64,000 nucleotides of DNA, taken from contig LFJO01000005.1 of NCBI GenBank assembly GCA_001038565.1, forward strand, positions 924,009 to 988,008. The letters are read 5' to 3'. Every line of letters begins with the position of its first letter. Positions within the stretch are counted from its first letter, which is position 1. Made by a program: the position numbers and the translations under genes. The notes beneath the pieces were generated by a model that ran no database searches, was not told the origin of the DNA, and saw only the letters and a program-made list of their open reading frames with translations. The stretch comes from Alkalihalobacillus pseudalcaliphilus (GTDB lineage Bacteria > Bacillota > Bacilli > Bacillales > Bacillaceae_D). Below are positions 25,708 through 34,061 of this stretch, piece by piece.

Positions 25708-27063
25708 TTGGATATTAATCATGCATATATGGATGAAATCTTCGAGATCATTTTTGAAAACGCTTATCACTGTATCGTGATTGTGGATAAAGAGGGAGTC
25801 ATTACAAATATAAATGAGACCTATTGCAAATTTTTGGGGATTGATAAATCGAGAGCATTAGGTCGTCATGTGACAAAAGTGATTGAAAATTCTCGAATGC
25901 ATCATGTTGTCAAAAGTGGTCAGGAGGAAATTGCTGATATTCAATATATTCGAGGCAACCATATGATTGCCAATCGAGTGCCAATTTTTGACGAGAATGA
26001 AGTGGTCGGGGCTGTTGGAACGGTGCTTTATAAAGATACGGAAGAATGGATGAAAATGAATAGCCATATTAAGGATTTATTGCTAGCCCTGGAAAACCAA
26101 CGAAAAGCCCTCAAAGAACAGCATGGGGTGACCTATACATTACATGATATCGTTGGGAGCTCTGAAGCAATCACACACTTAAAAGAAAAAGTAAAACGAG
26201 TCGCTTCGGGTGATGTTTCGGTTTTATTAAGAGGGGAAAGTGGAACTGGTAAAGAGTTGTTTGCTCATAGTATTCATCATTTAAGCGAGCGGAACGAACA
26301 GCCATTTATCAAAGTGAATTGTGCGGCGATTCCTGACCATTTACTAGAGTCAGAACTTTTTGGTTATAAAGAAGGGGCATTTACTGGTGCTAAAAAAGGG
26401 GGGAAATTAGGTAAGTTTCAACTCGCACATCGTGGTACCATTTTCCTCGATGAAATTGGAGATATGCCTTTAAGTGCACAGGTTAAAATATTACGAGTGA
26501 TTCAAACGGGTGAAGTGGAAGCATTAGGGTCAATGACGACTGATAAAGTTGATGTTCGTATTATTGCCGCCACAAATCAACCTTTAGAAGACCTAATTGA
26601 TAAGCAGCAATTCCGTGAAGATCTATTTTATCGGATTAATGTGATTCAATTAGATATTCCGTCACTAAAAGAACGACGTGAGGATATTCGTATTTTGGCC
26701 AAGTACTTATTATTTCAAATTTCGATGAGAGTAGGTAAACGGATTGTTGATTTTAATGAACAGGTGATGAATCAATTTTTGAGTTATTCATGGCCAGGCA
26801 ATGTTAGAGAGCTAGAGAATGTCATCGCGGCAGCGGTACATCTAACTAACTCTGAATGGATACAAGAACATGATTTACCTGCACATTTCGCAAAAATAGA
26901 TGCCACGAAGGATAAAAGTCTTAAAAGTATTATAGAAGAAACGGAGAAAATAGTAATTAAAAAAGCATTAAGTAAATACAATGGTGACAAAAAAGCTGTG
27001 CAGCAAGAATTATGTATCGGCAAAACGAAACTTTATGAAATGATAAGAAAATACAAGTTGTAG
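25708..27063 (+). CDS. Sigma-54-dependent PAS-domain transcriptional activator
   Basis: This 451-residue enhancer-binding protein has an N-terminal PAS sensor (about 15-110). The AAA+ domain (about 145-375) has Walker A GESGTGKE (176-183), the sigma-54 contact loop GAFTGA (223-228) and LDEIGDMP. A Fis-type helix-turn-helix forms the C-terminus. I choose TTG 25708 because AAAAGGGG lies 7 bases upstream; longer forms have no binding site. A terminator and two TTTCCGT...ACGGAAA palindromes follow, then a perfect -24/-12 promoter in front of a hydroxybutyrate dehydrogenase gene. It almost certainly activates that operon. Confidence 0.9.
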   Translation: MDINHAYMDEIFEIIFENAYHCIVIVDKEGVITNINETYCKFLGIDKSRALGRHVTKVIENSRMHHVVKSGQEEIADIQYIRGNHMIANRVPIFDENEVVGAVGTVLYKDTEEWMKMNSHIKDLLLALENQRKALKEQHGVTYTLHDIVGSSEAITHLKEKVKRVASGDVSVLLRGESGTGKELFAHSIHHLSERNEQPFIKVNCAAIPDHLLESELFGYKEGAFTGAKKGGKLGKFQLAHRGTIFLDEIGDMPLSAQVKILRVIQTGEVEALGSMTTDKVDVRIIAATNQPLEDLIDKQQFREDLFYRINVIQLDIPSLKERREDIRILAKYLLFQISMRVGKRIVDFNEQVMNQFLSYSWPGNVRELENVIAAAVHLTNSEWIQEHDLPAHFAKIDATKDKSLKSIIEETEKIVIKKALSKYNGDKKAVQQELCIGKTKLYEMIRKYKL

Positions 27064-27082
27064 TTTCCGTATATACGGAAAC
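27063..27082. promoter_or_regulatory. Upstream activator site 1 (perfect 20-base palindrome)
   Basis: GTTTCCGTATATACGGAAAC is perfectly symmetric and starts at the stop codon of the activator gene, about 150 bases before the sigma-54 promoter. That distance is typical for enhancer sites. Confidence 0.7.
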
Positions 27083-27137
27083 AGGTTCGTGTTTGCGGAA
27101 TTGCACATATCGTGTGTTTGGTTGCTAATTTTAACTC

Positions 27138-27187
27138 AAATGGAGAGAGGTTTTTCCGTTTTTACGGAAAGTCCTCTCTCCATTTTT
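27138..27187. terminator. Terminator hairpin enclosing upstream activator site 2
   Basis: AAATGGAGAGAGG (27138-27150) and CCTCTCTCCATTT (27173-27185) form a perfect 13-base stem ending in a T-run. Inside the loop, TTTCCGTTTTTACGGAAA (27153-27170) repeats the symmetry of site 1 at 27063-27082. One stretch therefore seems to end the activator transcript and bind the activator for the next operon. Confidence 0.75.
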
Positions 27188-27231
27188 GTTGAAGAAGTCG
27201 GAGATTTGAACACTTTGTGGCTTTATAAAAG

Positions 27232-27248
27232 TTGGCACGAATCTTGCT
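27232..27248 (+). promoter_or_regulatory. Sigma-54 (-24/-12) promoter
   Basis: TTGGCAC, 5 bases, then TTGCT matches the sigma-54 consensus TGGCAC-N5-TTGCW at every defined position. It lies about 100 bases before the dehydrogenase start and downstream of the two palindromes. Confidence 0.9.
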
Positions 27249-27349
27249 TATATTAAATTGTAAACATAAAAGGGGGAATTGAAAGGATTTACAATTAATG
27301 TCCATGTATTTGAAAGCGATTTCTAAAAAGTATAAAGGTGGTAGAGGAA

Positions 27350-28126
27350 ATGGTTAAAGATCAAGTTGTTTTTATCACAGGAAGTGCGAGTGGAATTGGC
27401 TTAGAAATAGGTAAATCATTTATTAATCAAGGAGCCAAGGTAGTTTTTACAGATTTAAATGAGGAAAAACTTAATGAGGTTACCAATGAATTTAAAGAAC
27501 AAGGCTTTGAATGCTTAGGCTTTCGTTGTGATGTGACAAAGGAAGAGGAGCTTGCAACAGCGATTGAAAAAACGGTTGAGCATTATGGTCGATTAGATGT
27601 TTTAATCAATAATGCAGGTTTTCAACATGTCGCAAACATTGAAGATTTTCCGACAGAAACATTTGAATTAATTACAAAAGTAATGCTCGTTGCTCCATTT
27701 GTTGCGATTAAGCACGCACTACCTATTATGAAAAAGCAAGGTTTCGGTCGCATTATTAATATGGCTTCCATTAATGGGTTAATTGGTTTTGCAGGAAAAG
27801 CAGGCTACAACAGTGCTAAGCATGGTGTGATTGGACTAACGAAAGTAGCTGCACTTGAGGCGGCCGCACATGGTGTAACGGTTAATGCTTTATGCCCTGG
27901 TTATGTGGATACACCACTTGTTCGTAATCAGCTGAAGGATTTAGCGATAACAAGAGGGGTTACTTTTGATAAGGCGTTAGAAGAGGTTATCTATCCATTA
28001 GTTCCGCAGAAGAGGTTATTAGATGTTCAGGAAATCGCAGACTATGCGATGTTTCTTTCAAGTAATCAAGCAAAAGGTGTTACGGGTCAAGCGATTGTTA
28101 TAGACGGTGGTTATGTTGCTCAATAA
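27350..28126 (+). CDS. 3-hydroxybutyrate dehydrogenase (short-chain dehydrogenase)
   Basis: This 258-residue classical SDR has the NAD motif TGSASGIG, NNAG, the catalytic Tyr-x-x-x-Lys in YNSAKHG with the upstream Ser, and the C-terminal GQAIVIDGGYVAQ. Length and the stretch HVANIEDFPTE resemble 3-hydroxybutyrate dehydrogenases, which interconvert 3-hydroxybutyrate and acetoacetate with NAD. ATG 27350 lies 8 bases after AAAGGTGG. It is transcribed from the sigma-54 promoter with a GntP-family permease gene, which would import the acid. The substrate is inferred from family resemblance. Confidence 0.85.
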   Translation: MVKDQVVFITGSASGIGLEIGKSFINQGAKVVFTDLNEEKLNEVTNEFKEQGFECLGFRCDVTKEEELATAIEKTVEHYGRLDVLINNAGFQHVANIEDFPTETFELITKVMLVAPFVAIKHALPIMKKQGFGRIINMASINGLIGFAGKAGYNSAKHGVIGLTKVAALEAAAHGVTVNALCPGYVDTPLVRNQLKDLAITRGVTFDKALEEVIYPLVPQKRLLDVQEIADYAMFLSSNQAKGVTGQAIVIDGGYVAQ

Positions 28127-28174
28127 ATTGATTTTATGAAAGCGCTTATATCTTTTTGGGGGAGAGTGTTATAA

Positions 28175-29491
28175 ATGATTTTTAGTGCTATTGGTTTAAT
28201 TGGTGGTTTGACATTATTAATTGTGTTAACGATGAGAGGGATGAATTTATTAATTGCCGCCCCACTATCAACGTTATGGTTAGCGGTATTTAGTGGTATC
28301 CCGTTGTTTCCACAACTCGTAGAAGCTGGGGAAGCAAGTATGGTAGGAAGCTACATGACTGGATTTTCAGGTTTTGTTGCGAATTGGTTTATTATGTTCT
28401 TGCTCGGTTCTATTTTTGGGAAAGTGATGGCAGATGCACGGGCAGCAGATAGTGTATCTAAATGGGTCGTAGATAAACTGGGTGTTAAATATGCATTGGC
28501 TGCTGTTGTCGCAGCGTGTGCGATCTTAACTTATGGAGGCGTTAGTTTATTCATTGTAGGTTTCTCTGTATTTCCACTTGCCTTAAGTTTGTTCAAACAA
28601 GCTAATTTACCGAGACGATTTATACCGGCAGCACTTGCTTTTGGTTCTGTAACCTTTACAATGACTTCCGCTGGCTCACCAGAAATTCAAAACTGGATTC
28701 CAATTGAGTTCTTAGGCACAAACGCTTATGCGGCTTGGGAAGTAAGTTTAATTGTTGCTATCTTTATGATCATTTTAGGTTATTGGCTTCTAAAGAAATT
28801 AATCTATCGTGCTGTTGCAAAAGGTGAAAAGTTTGAAGCTCGTGTTGGTGACCCGGTAATTGAAGAAAAAGAACTACCGAATCCATTGTTATCAGCGATT
28901 CCGTTGTTAGTTGTCCTTATTGTTTCTTTCATATTCCACGATACTTTAGGAACGTCTGCATTAATTATTGCATTAACTGGGGGAATTGTTGCAACATGGG
29001 CATTAAATCGTAAATTCCTACCAAATGTATGGGAGTCTGCTTCAAATGGAACGATGGGTGCTTTGTTAGCGATTACGAATACAGCGGCTGTTGTAGGTTT
29101 TGGAGCAGTTGCTCAGAATACAGAAGCTTTTAAAGCGGCGGTAGCTGCGGTGACCGATATCCCAGGGAGTCCATTAATTGGAGCCGCTGTTGCGATTGGA
29201 GTTATTGCTGGATTGACAGGTTCTTCCTCTGGTGGTCAGCAAATCGCCCTACCACTAGTGGCACCGCATTATATGGATATGGGTGTTAATCCAGAAGCGT
29301 TACACCGTGTCGCAGCTATTTCTTCAGGTGCATTAGATACATTACCACATGGAGGTTATGTAGTAACGACAATTCGAGCTATTTGTGGCGAGACACATAA
29401 AGACGCTTACCCAGCCTTTGCGGCGGTAACCGTAGTTGTACCATTACTTGGTGTTGTATTAGCGATTGCTCTATTTGCACTCGGTATGTAA
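28175..29491 (+). CDS. GntP-family organic acid permease
   Basis: This 438-residue protein has about 12 membrane helices and the GntP/citrate-proton type signatures (ASGALDTLPHGG near the C-terminus and GLTGSSSGGQQIALP). GntP relatives import gluconate; close relatives beside hydroxybutyrate dehydrogenases are thought to carry 3-hydroxybutyrate. It starts 48 bases after the dehydrogenase gene with a GGGGGAGAG site. Both depend on the upstream sigma-54 promoter. A terminator follows. Confidence 0.85.
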   Translation: MIFSAIGLIGGLTLLIVLTMRGMNLLIAAPLSTLWLAVFSGIPLFPQLVEAGEASMVGSYMTGFSGFVANWFIMFLLGSIFGKVMADARAADSVSKWVVDKLGVKYALAAVVAACAILTYGGVSLFIVGFSVFPLALSLFKQANLPRRFIPAALAFGSVTFTMTSAGSPEIQNWIPIEFLGTNAYAAWEVSLIVAIFMIILGYWLLKKLIYRAVAKGEKFEARVGDPVIEEKELPNPLLSAIPLLVVLIVSFIFHDTLGTSALIIALTGGIVATWALNRKFLPNVWESASNGTMGALLAITNTAAVVGFGAVAQNTEAFKAAVAAVTDIPGSPLIGAAVAIGVIAGLTGSSSGGQQIALPLVAPHYMDMGVNPEALHRVAAISSGALDTLPHGGYVVTTIRAICGETHKDAYPAFAAVTVVVPLLGVVLAIALFALGM

Positions 29492-29573
29492 TAGAGGAAA
29501 AACAAAGATTCATGTAACCCTTATAAAATGTGAATAGCGAGTAATTTGAAAATGAAAGTTTAATGAAGAAATG

Positions 29574-29624
29574 ACACCTATCTAATTGGCATAAAAATGC
29601 GAATTGGGTAGGTGTATTTTTTTT
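29574..29624 (+). terminator. Rho-independent terminator of the hydroxybutyrate operon
   Basis: ACACCTA...TAATT pairs with AATTGGGTAGGTGT (a few mismatches) and is followed by eight T residues. Confidence 0.8.
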
Positions 29625-29639
29625 GGGGGATGCAGGCCT

Positions 29640-29800
29640 TAAAGAGATCGTGGATTTGTAGGATTTAAATGCTAATCTAAGAATGTTCAAAAACGATTAA
29701 ATAACCATTTACACTTTTAGGTGGGAAAAAGCGTTACTATGTCGTAGGGAAAGCGAAGAAGTAACAACATAGGCCGAGCAAAAGCGAGGGAGTCACGAGA
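29640..29800 (-). repeat. Dispersed repeat family 3, copy 2
   Basis: The reverse complement carries TGTTGTTACTTC, CACCTAAAAGTG, AATCGTTTTTGAACATTC and AGATTAGCATTTA in the same order as 9380-9530. It lies between the hydroxybutyrate operon and pdxR. No gene is supported here. Confidence 0.6.
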
Positions 29801-29903
29801 CAACAGGGGAATAGAGCTGTACTGTTGTACGAAGTTCCGTCGAAATTTAATAATCAAGAGAATTTGTTTAAGTAGATCATGATTTTTTTTATCGATGAGT
29901 AAG

Positions 29904-31304
29904 TTACTTGAAATGCCACGCTTTTAATAATTGATTAATAGCTCTTTCTAATTCGTGTTCAGGGATGTGAGCAAAGCCAAGTAAAAACTGTGGTGCATCT
30001 TGTACGCCTTTTTTTAATGAGTAATTGGATAAAGGGTACACTTTCATGTTTGCTTTAGCAGACAAATCAATAAGCTCGTTTTCGGTGTGGTCATTATTAA
30101 TTTTGAGCACGATATGTAATCCAGAATGCTCTCCAATTAGTTGAATGCTCTCCTCGTAAGTCTTTAATAGTGATAATACCTTTTCTAATTTCTTTCGATA
30201 GATTTTCCTCATGCGATTTAGATGTTTTTCAAAGTCGCCACTTTTCATAAAACTAGCTAAAATCACTTGATCAATTCGTGATACGGTGGAGTGATAATGA
30301 GCAAATTTTTGCTTAAATATATCTAAAAGGTTGTTTGGCAACACCATATAGCTAATACGGATGGATGGCATGAGTGATTTTGAAAAAGTGCCTAAATAAA
30401 TGACCTTTTCAGTTCTGTCCATACTGTGTAAAGACGGTATTGTTTTACCAGAATAGCGAAATTCACTATCGTAATCGTCTTCAATAATATATCGTTCCGT
30501 GTTTTCTTCTGCCCAAGTTAATAACTTATGCCTGCGATTAATTGAAAGTACACTACCATATGGAAAGTGATGTGAGGGGGTTGTATATACAATGTCCACA
30601 TTTAAGTCTTGCAATTGCTCAACTTGCACACCTTCAGCATCAACACTTATAGGTATGGCCTCATTGGGATAATGTTGAATGATTTTAAGCATCATATGAT
30701 AGCCAGGGTCTTCAATTCCGTAAATTTTATCCGAACCAAGTAGCAATACAAGTTGCTGTAAAAGGACCTCAACCCCTGCTCCAACGACAATTTGATCAGG
30801 ATGACATTTTACCCCGCGTGAGTGATATAAATAATGCCGAATTTCTTCTCTTAATTCCATTTCTCCTAACGTATCACCTAATAATAATAAATGGTGATTT
30901 TCAGGGGCTACTACGTTTCTGGCGTGTTTGCGCCATCTGTCGAATGGGAACTCTCTCGGGTCGATTTGACTCGGATGAAAATTATATTGATATTGTTCCT
31001 TTGAGGGAAGGGTCTTGATTTCCTCCTTTGTGTGACGTGGAATGTATTCTAGTTCATCTGATGCTTGAACAAAATAACCTTTTCTAGCTTTGACCTCTAC
31101 ATAACCTTCCGCTTGTAATTGCTCGTAAGCAGTTTCGATGGTATTTTGACTCACTTTTAAGAATTCTGCCATTTTACGCTTGGAAGGAAGTTTTGTTCCA
31201 TAAGGTAACCGTCCTTCAGTAATTTCACTTTTAATATATGTGTAAAGTTGTTCGTATAATGGAACAGAACTATCTCGATGAAGTTCACACCAAAAGCTTT
31301 CCAT
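29904..31304 (-). CDS. pdxR: MocR-type regulator of vitamin B6 synthesis
   Basis: This 466-residue MocR protein has a GntR winged helix (about residues 10-80: PLYEQLYTYIKSEI, LPSKRKMAEFL) fused to a fold-type I aminotransferase domain (about 110-460), with the PLP lysine in YLGTFSKSL. It is divergent from pdxS and pdxT, the setting of PdxR. PdxR proteins sense PLP and control pdxST and themselves. ATG 31304 lies 10 bases after GAGAGGTG; a GTG at 31316 overlaps that site. The function follows from the neighbours. Confidence 0.88.
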   Translation of the reverse strand: MESFWCELHRDSSVPLYEQLYTYIKSEITEGRLPYGTKLPSKRKMAEFLKVSQNTIETAYEQLQAEGYVEVKARKGYFVQASDELEYIPRHTKEEIKTLPSKEQYQYNFHPSQIDPREFPFDRWRKHARNVVAPENHHLLLLGDTLGEMELREEIRHYLYHSRGVKCHPDQIVVGAGVEVLLQQLVLLLGSDKIYGIEDPGYHMMLKIIQHYPNEAIPISVDAEGVQVEQLQDLNVDIVYTTPSHHFPYGSVLSINRRHKLLTWAEENTERYIIEDDYDSEFRYSGKTIPSLHSMDRTEKVIYLGTFSKSLMPSIRISYMVLPNNLLDIFKQKFAHYHSTVSRIDQVILASFMKSGDFEKHLNRMRKIYRKKLEKVLSLLKTYEESIQLIGEHSGLHIVLKINNDHTENELIDLSAKANMKVYPLSNYSLKKGVQDAPQFLLGFAHIPEHELERAINQLLKAWHFK

Positions 31305-31347
31305 AATTGCTCGCACCTCTCATATCTGAACCCATTACTTTTATTAA

Positions 31348-31373
31348 AACTGACACTTTCAATCATATCAGTT
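31348..31373. promoter_or_regulatory. Possible PdxR operator between pdxR and pdxS
   Basis: AACTGA and TCAGTT form an inverted repeat with a 14-base spacer in the 122-base divergent region. A related ATATCTGAAC block lies at 31322-31331. MocR sites are often composite and direct, so exact limits are uncertain. Confidence 0.35.
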
Positions 31374-31426
31374 CATTTCTATACTAATAAACAAATCATT
31401 ATATTTCAAGTATAGGAGTGGATTCG

Positions 31427-32314
31427 ATGGAACGATTACTAGGAACTGACAAAGTGAAGCGCGGTATGGCTGAAATGCAAAAAGGTGGAGTCATTATGGA
31501 TGTTGTTAATGCGGAACAAGCTAGAATTGCCGAGCAAGCGGGTGCTGTGGCGGTGATGGCTTTAGAGCGTGTACCTTCTGATATACGTGCAGCAGGTGGC
31601 GTTGCAAGAATGGCTGATCCAACCATTGTGGAGGAGGTCATGAACGCAGTATCAATACCGGTAATGGCTAAAGCAAGAATAGGTCATATTGTTGAAGCAC
31701 GTATCTTAGAGGCAATGGGTGTTGATTATATTGACGAGAGTGAAGTATTAACGCCTGCAGATGAAGTCTATCACTTACATAAACGCGATTTCACTGTGCC
31801 ATTTGTTTGTGGAGCAAGAGATTTAGGGGAAGCTACAAGACGTATCGGTGAAGGAGCTTCAATGATTCGTACTAAAGGGGAACCAGGAACTGGAAATATA
31901 GTTGAGGCTGTTCGTCACATGAGACAAATGCAAGCCCAAATCAAACACGTTATGGCGATGTCTATCGATGAACTTATGACAGAAGCGAAAAATATCGGTG
32001 CTCCATATGAGCTTTTATTGGAAATTAAACAAAAGGGGAGATTCCCTGTTGTTAATTTTGCTGCGGGAGGTGTAGCAACACCAGCAGATGCGGCATTAAT
32101 GATGCAACTTGGAGCAGATGGTGTTTTTGTAGGGTCTGGAATTTTTAAATCAGAGCATCCAGAAAGATTTGCGAAGGCGATTGTTGAAGCCACTACACAC
32201 TATACAGACTATGAATTAATTGCTCAGTTATCAAAAAATCTTGGCACAGCAATGAAAGGGATTGAAATTGCTACACTTTCGAAAGAAGAAAGAATGCAGG
32301 AGCGCGGCTGGTAA
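31427..32314 (+). CDS. pdxS: Pyridoxal 5'-phosphate synthase, synthase subunit PdxS
   Basis: This 295-residue protein is near-identical in layout to B. subtilis PdxS. It begins [20 protein letters not shown] and has the two catalytic lysine regions ([13 protein letters not shown] and [11 protein letters not shown]). It builds PLP from ribose 5-phosphate, glyceraldehyde 3-phosphate and ammonia supplied by PdxT, in a 12+12 complex. ATG 31427 lies 8 bases after AGGAG. The stop overlaps the pdxT start by one base (TAATG), so the two are coupled. Confidence 0.97.
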   Translation: MERLLGTDKVKRGMAEMQKGGVIMDVVNAEQARIAEQAGAVAVMALERVPSDIRAAGGVARMADPTIVEEVMNAVSIPVMAKARIGHIVEARILEAMGVDYIDESEVLTPADEVYHLHKRDFTVPFVCGARDLGEATRRIGEGASMIRTKGEPGTGNIVEAVRHMRQMQAQIKHVMAMSIDELMTEAKNIGAPYELLLEIKQKGRFPVVNFAAGGVATPADAALMMQLGADGVFVGSGIFKSEHPERFAKAIVEATTHYTDYELIAQLSKNLGTAMKGIEIATLSKEERMQERGW

Positions 32315-32889
32315 TGATCACAATTGGCGTGTTAGCTTTGCAAGGGGCTGTTTCGGAGCATAGGCATTTATTACAGCAAAATGGCGTCCGCACGTTGGAG
32401 ATTAAAAAAGCAGAGCAATTAGAAGAAGTGGATGGACTGATCATTCCTGGCGGTGAATCGACTACTATGCTTAAATTAATCAAACAGTATCAATTTTTAG
32501 AGCCGCTAAAAATGTTTAAGAAACCTGTATTCGGAACGTGTGCTGGACTTATTTTAATGGCGAAAAAGGTGAATGGTATAACTGATCAGCATTTAAGTTA
32601 TATCGACATGGACGTGGAAAGAAATGCTTTTGGAAGACAAAGAGAAAGCTTTGAAGCGAACTTGGATGTAAAGGATATTGGCTCTAATATTCATGCTGTT
32701 TTTATACGGGCACCTTTAGTTAAAATGGTTGCACCTAACGTGAAAGTTTTAGCTGAAATAGATGGCGAAATCGTGGCCGTACAACAAGAGCAATATATGG
32801 CTTGCTCATTTCATCCGGAACTAACAAATGATGATCGGTTTCATCAAGCCTTTATTCAAATAATAGCAAGCAGGAAAATGAATGTTTGA
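32314..32889 (+). CDS. pdxT: Pyridoxal 5'-phosphate synthase, glutaminase subunit PdxT
   Basis: This 191-residue class I glutaminase has IGVLALQGAVSEH at the start, PGGEST, the nucleophile in FGTCAGLI (Cys near 79) and the His-Glu pair in SFHPELT. It releases ammonia from glutamine and channels it to PdxS. It is translationally coupled to pdxS by a one-base overlap. Confidence 0.97.
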   Translation: MITIGVLALQGAVSEHRHLLQQNGVRTLEIKKAEQLEEVDGLIIPGGESTTMLKLIKQYQFLEPLKMFKKPVFGTCAGLILMAKKVNGITDQHLSYIDMDVERNAFGRQRESFEANLDVKDIGSNIHAVFIRAPLVKMVAPNVKVLAEIDGEIVAVQQEQYMACSFHPELTNDDRFHQAFIQIIASRKMNV

Positions 32890-33094
32890 TGTTAAAGAGT
32901 AAGTCAGTGAAAAAGTCCTACTCATTATTTTGATATAAATTGTTCGTGGGGGAGATAGGCACTTTTTTTCAGAAGGGATTTATTCGTCGAAGCTTGTCGT
33001 GACAATGATTCGTTACTCCTTTCAGACAAGAAGAAATACAGTATGAATTAGGGATATTGAATTAAAAAGTATATTGGTATAAATATAAAAGTAG

Positions 33095-33116
33095 GATAAT
33101 CGAACGAATATTCGTA
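33095..33116. promoter_or_regulatory. LexA-box-like sequence
   Basis: CGAACGAATATTCG differs from the Bacillus LexA box CGAAC-N4-GTTCG at one base. It lies about 165 bases before the small membrane protein gene at 33277 and just after promoter-like AT-rich sequence. SOS control is a guess from this one site. Confidence 0.3.
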
Positions 33117-33276
33117 TTATTATATCGTGGTCGCTATGGATATGGTAAAATGTAAATAGACATATATTCCATTTGGACAAAGATAACTTGTCCTTAGCTT
33201 ATTGCGATTTAACAGCCTTGCCAGATATGAACGTCTGTGTGAGGCTGATTTTGTAATTAAAAAGGGGGAGATAATC

Positions 33277-33423
33277 GTGTTGGAGTGGCTTGAGCCTGTA
33301 TTACAACTTCTAGTACTCGCTGCCACAATCTTTTCTTCCATCACACTAGGGTTAAAGAACTTAAAAGAGCTCAAAAGAAAATCGAGAGACAAACCTAAAA
33401 AGAAAAATAGACGCTTCATGTAA
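33277..33423 (+). CDS. Small single-span membrane protein, 48 residues
   Basis: A GTG start 6 bases after AAAGGGGGAG opens a 48-residue frame. It has one hydrophobic span (about residues 5-27: PVLQLLVLAATIFSSITLG) and a strongly basic tail ending KPKKKNRRFM. I do not recognise the family. A good ribosome binding site, the compact one-span design and a possible LexA box upstream support a real gene. No partner gene is nearby. Confidence 0.5.
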   Translation: MLEWLEPVLQLLVLAATIFSSITLGLKNLKELKRKSRDKPKKKNRRFM

Positions 33424-33562
33424 GAAACGTCTTAGGGTGTGCTTCCCAATCATTATATTAGTAGCTAAAGAGAAAAATTGCAAGTGAATTTCATAATTTT
33501 CTGATTTATTATTAACTGTGGGATATATGTCTTTTCCATGGTTTTTTGTATGGAAGCTATCT

Positions 33563-33723
33563 GAAGCTCGCGTGCTCTTCTTCGAAGAGCGCTCCGGGAA
33601 TGGGGGCACGCACCCTCCGGCGGGCACCAAACTAACTTGCTATCGCAAGTGGATTTCGGCCTGCCCTTACCTCCTGCAGGAGTCGGCCTCCCCATTCACT
33701 CCGCTCGGGTTGGTGCATGCTTC
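33563..33723. repeat. GC-rich dispersed element (family 2), copy 2
   Basis: It is the reverse complement of the element at 9545-9704, with near-identical arms (ATTCCCGGAGCG, GGAGGGTGCGTG, CCTGCAGGAGTCGGCC, CTCCGCTCGGG). The centre is AACTTGC-TATC-GCAAGT, a hairpin unlike the centre of copy 1, which also pairs. It is non-coding, between the small membrane protein and a terminator. Confidence 0.7.
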
Positions 33724-33767
33724 TTAGTTCATGTGAGTTGGTCTAGGGATTAAATTGTAATACATAT

Positions 33768-33815
33768 AAAACAGCCTAATCCTTAAAAATAGAAGCTTAA
33801 AATTGGCTGTTTTAT
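33768..33815. terminator. Hairpin terminator upstream of nitronate monooxygenase
   Basis: AAAACAGCC and GGCTGTTTT form a 9-base stem with a 28-base loop and T-rich ends on both strands. It may end a transcript from the upstream small gene or element. Confidence 0.6.
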
Positions 33816-34024
33816 TTTCTAATTTCCTTGGCCTACAAGGTTTCCGAAATGTTGGCGGTGCCAAATAAAGAAAGGTGAATTAGTATTAGAATAAGACTCT
33901 TCGTAAGTTAGATACAATAAAAAAGCCACCGACCAAAGTTTATGATTGTTATATAGAGCTATATTGTTCTAATTATTATAATTATTAGTTTAAATTTCTC
34001 TGGATCTATTTTAAAATGGATGTA

Positions 34025-34040
34025 CAGACTGTTTGGTCTG
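34025..34040. promoter_or_regulatory. Palindromic operator-like site before nitronate monooxygenase
   Basis: CAGACTGTTTGGTCTG is a near-perfect 16-base palindrome 22 bases before the start codon. It resembles TetR-family operators (AGAC...GTCT). No TetR gene is adjacent; the nearest is at 43377. Confidence 0.45.
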
Positions 34041-34061
34041 ATTAGCTAGGGGGGATATGTG

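Noticed and set aside
33518-33727. Frame across the GC-rich element
   Set aside because: It reads through a self-complementary repeat that also occurs in reverse at 9545-9704, with no start signals.
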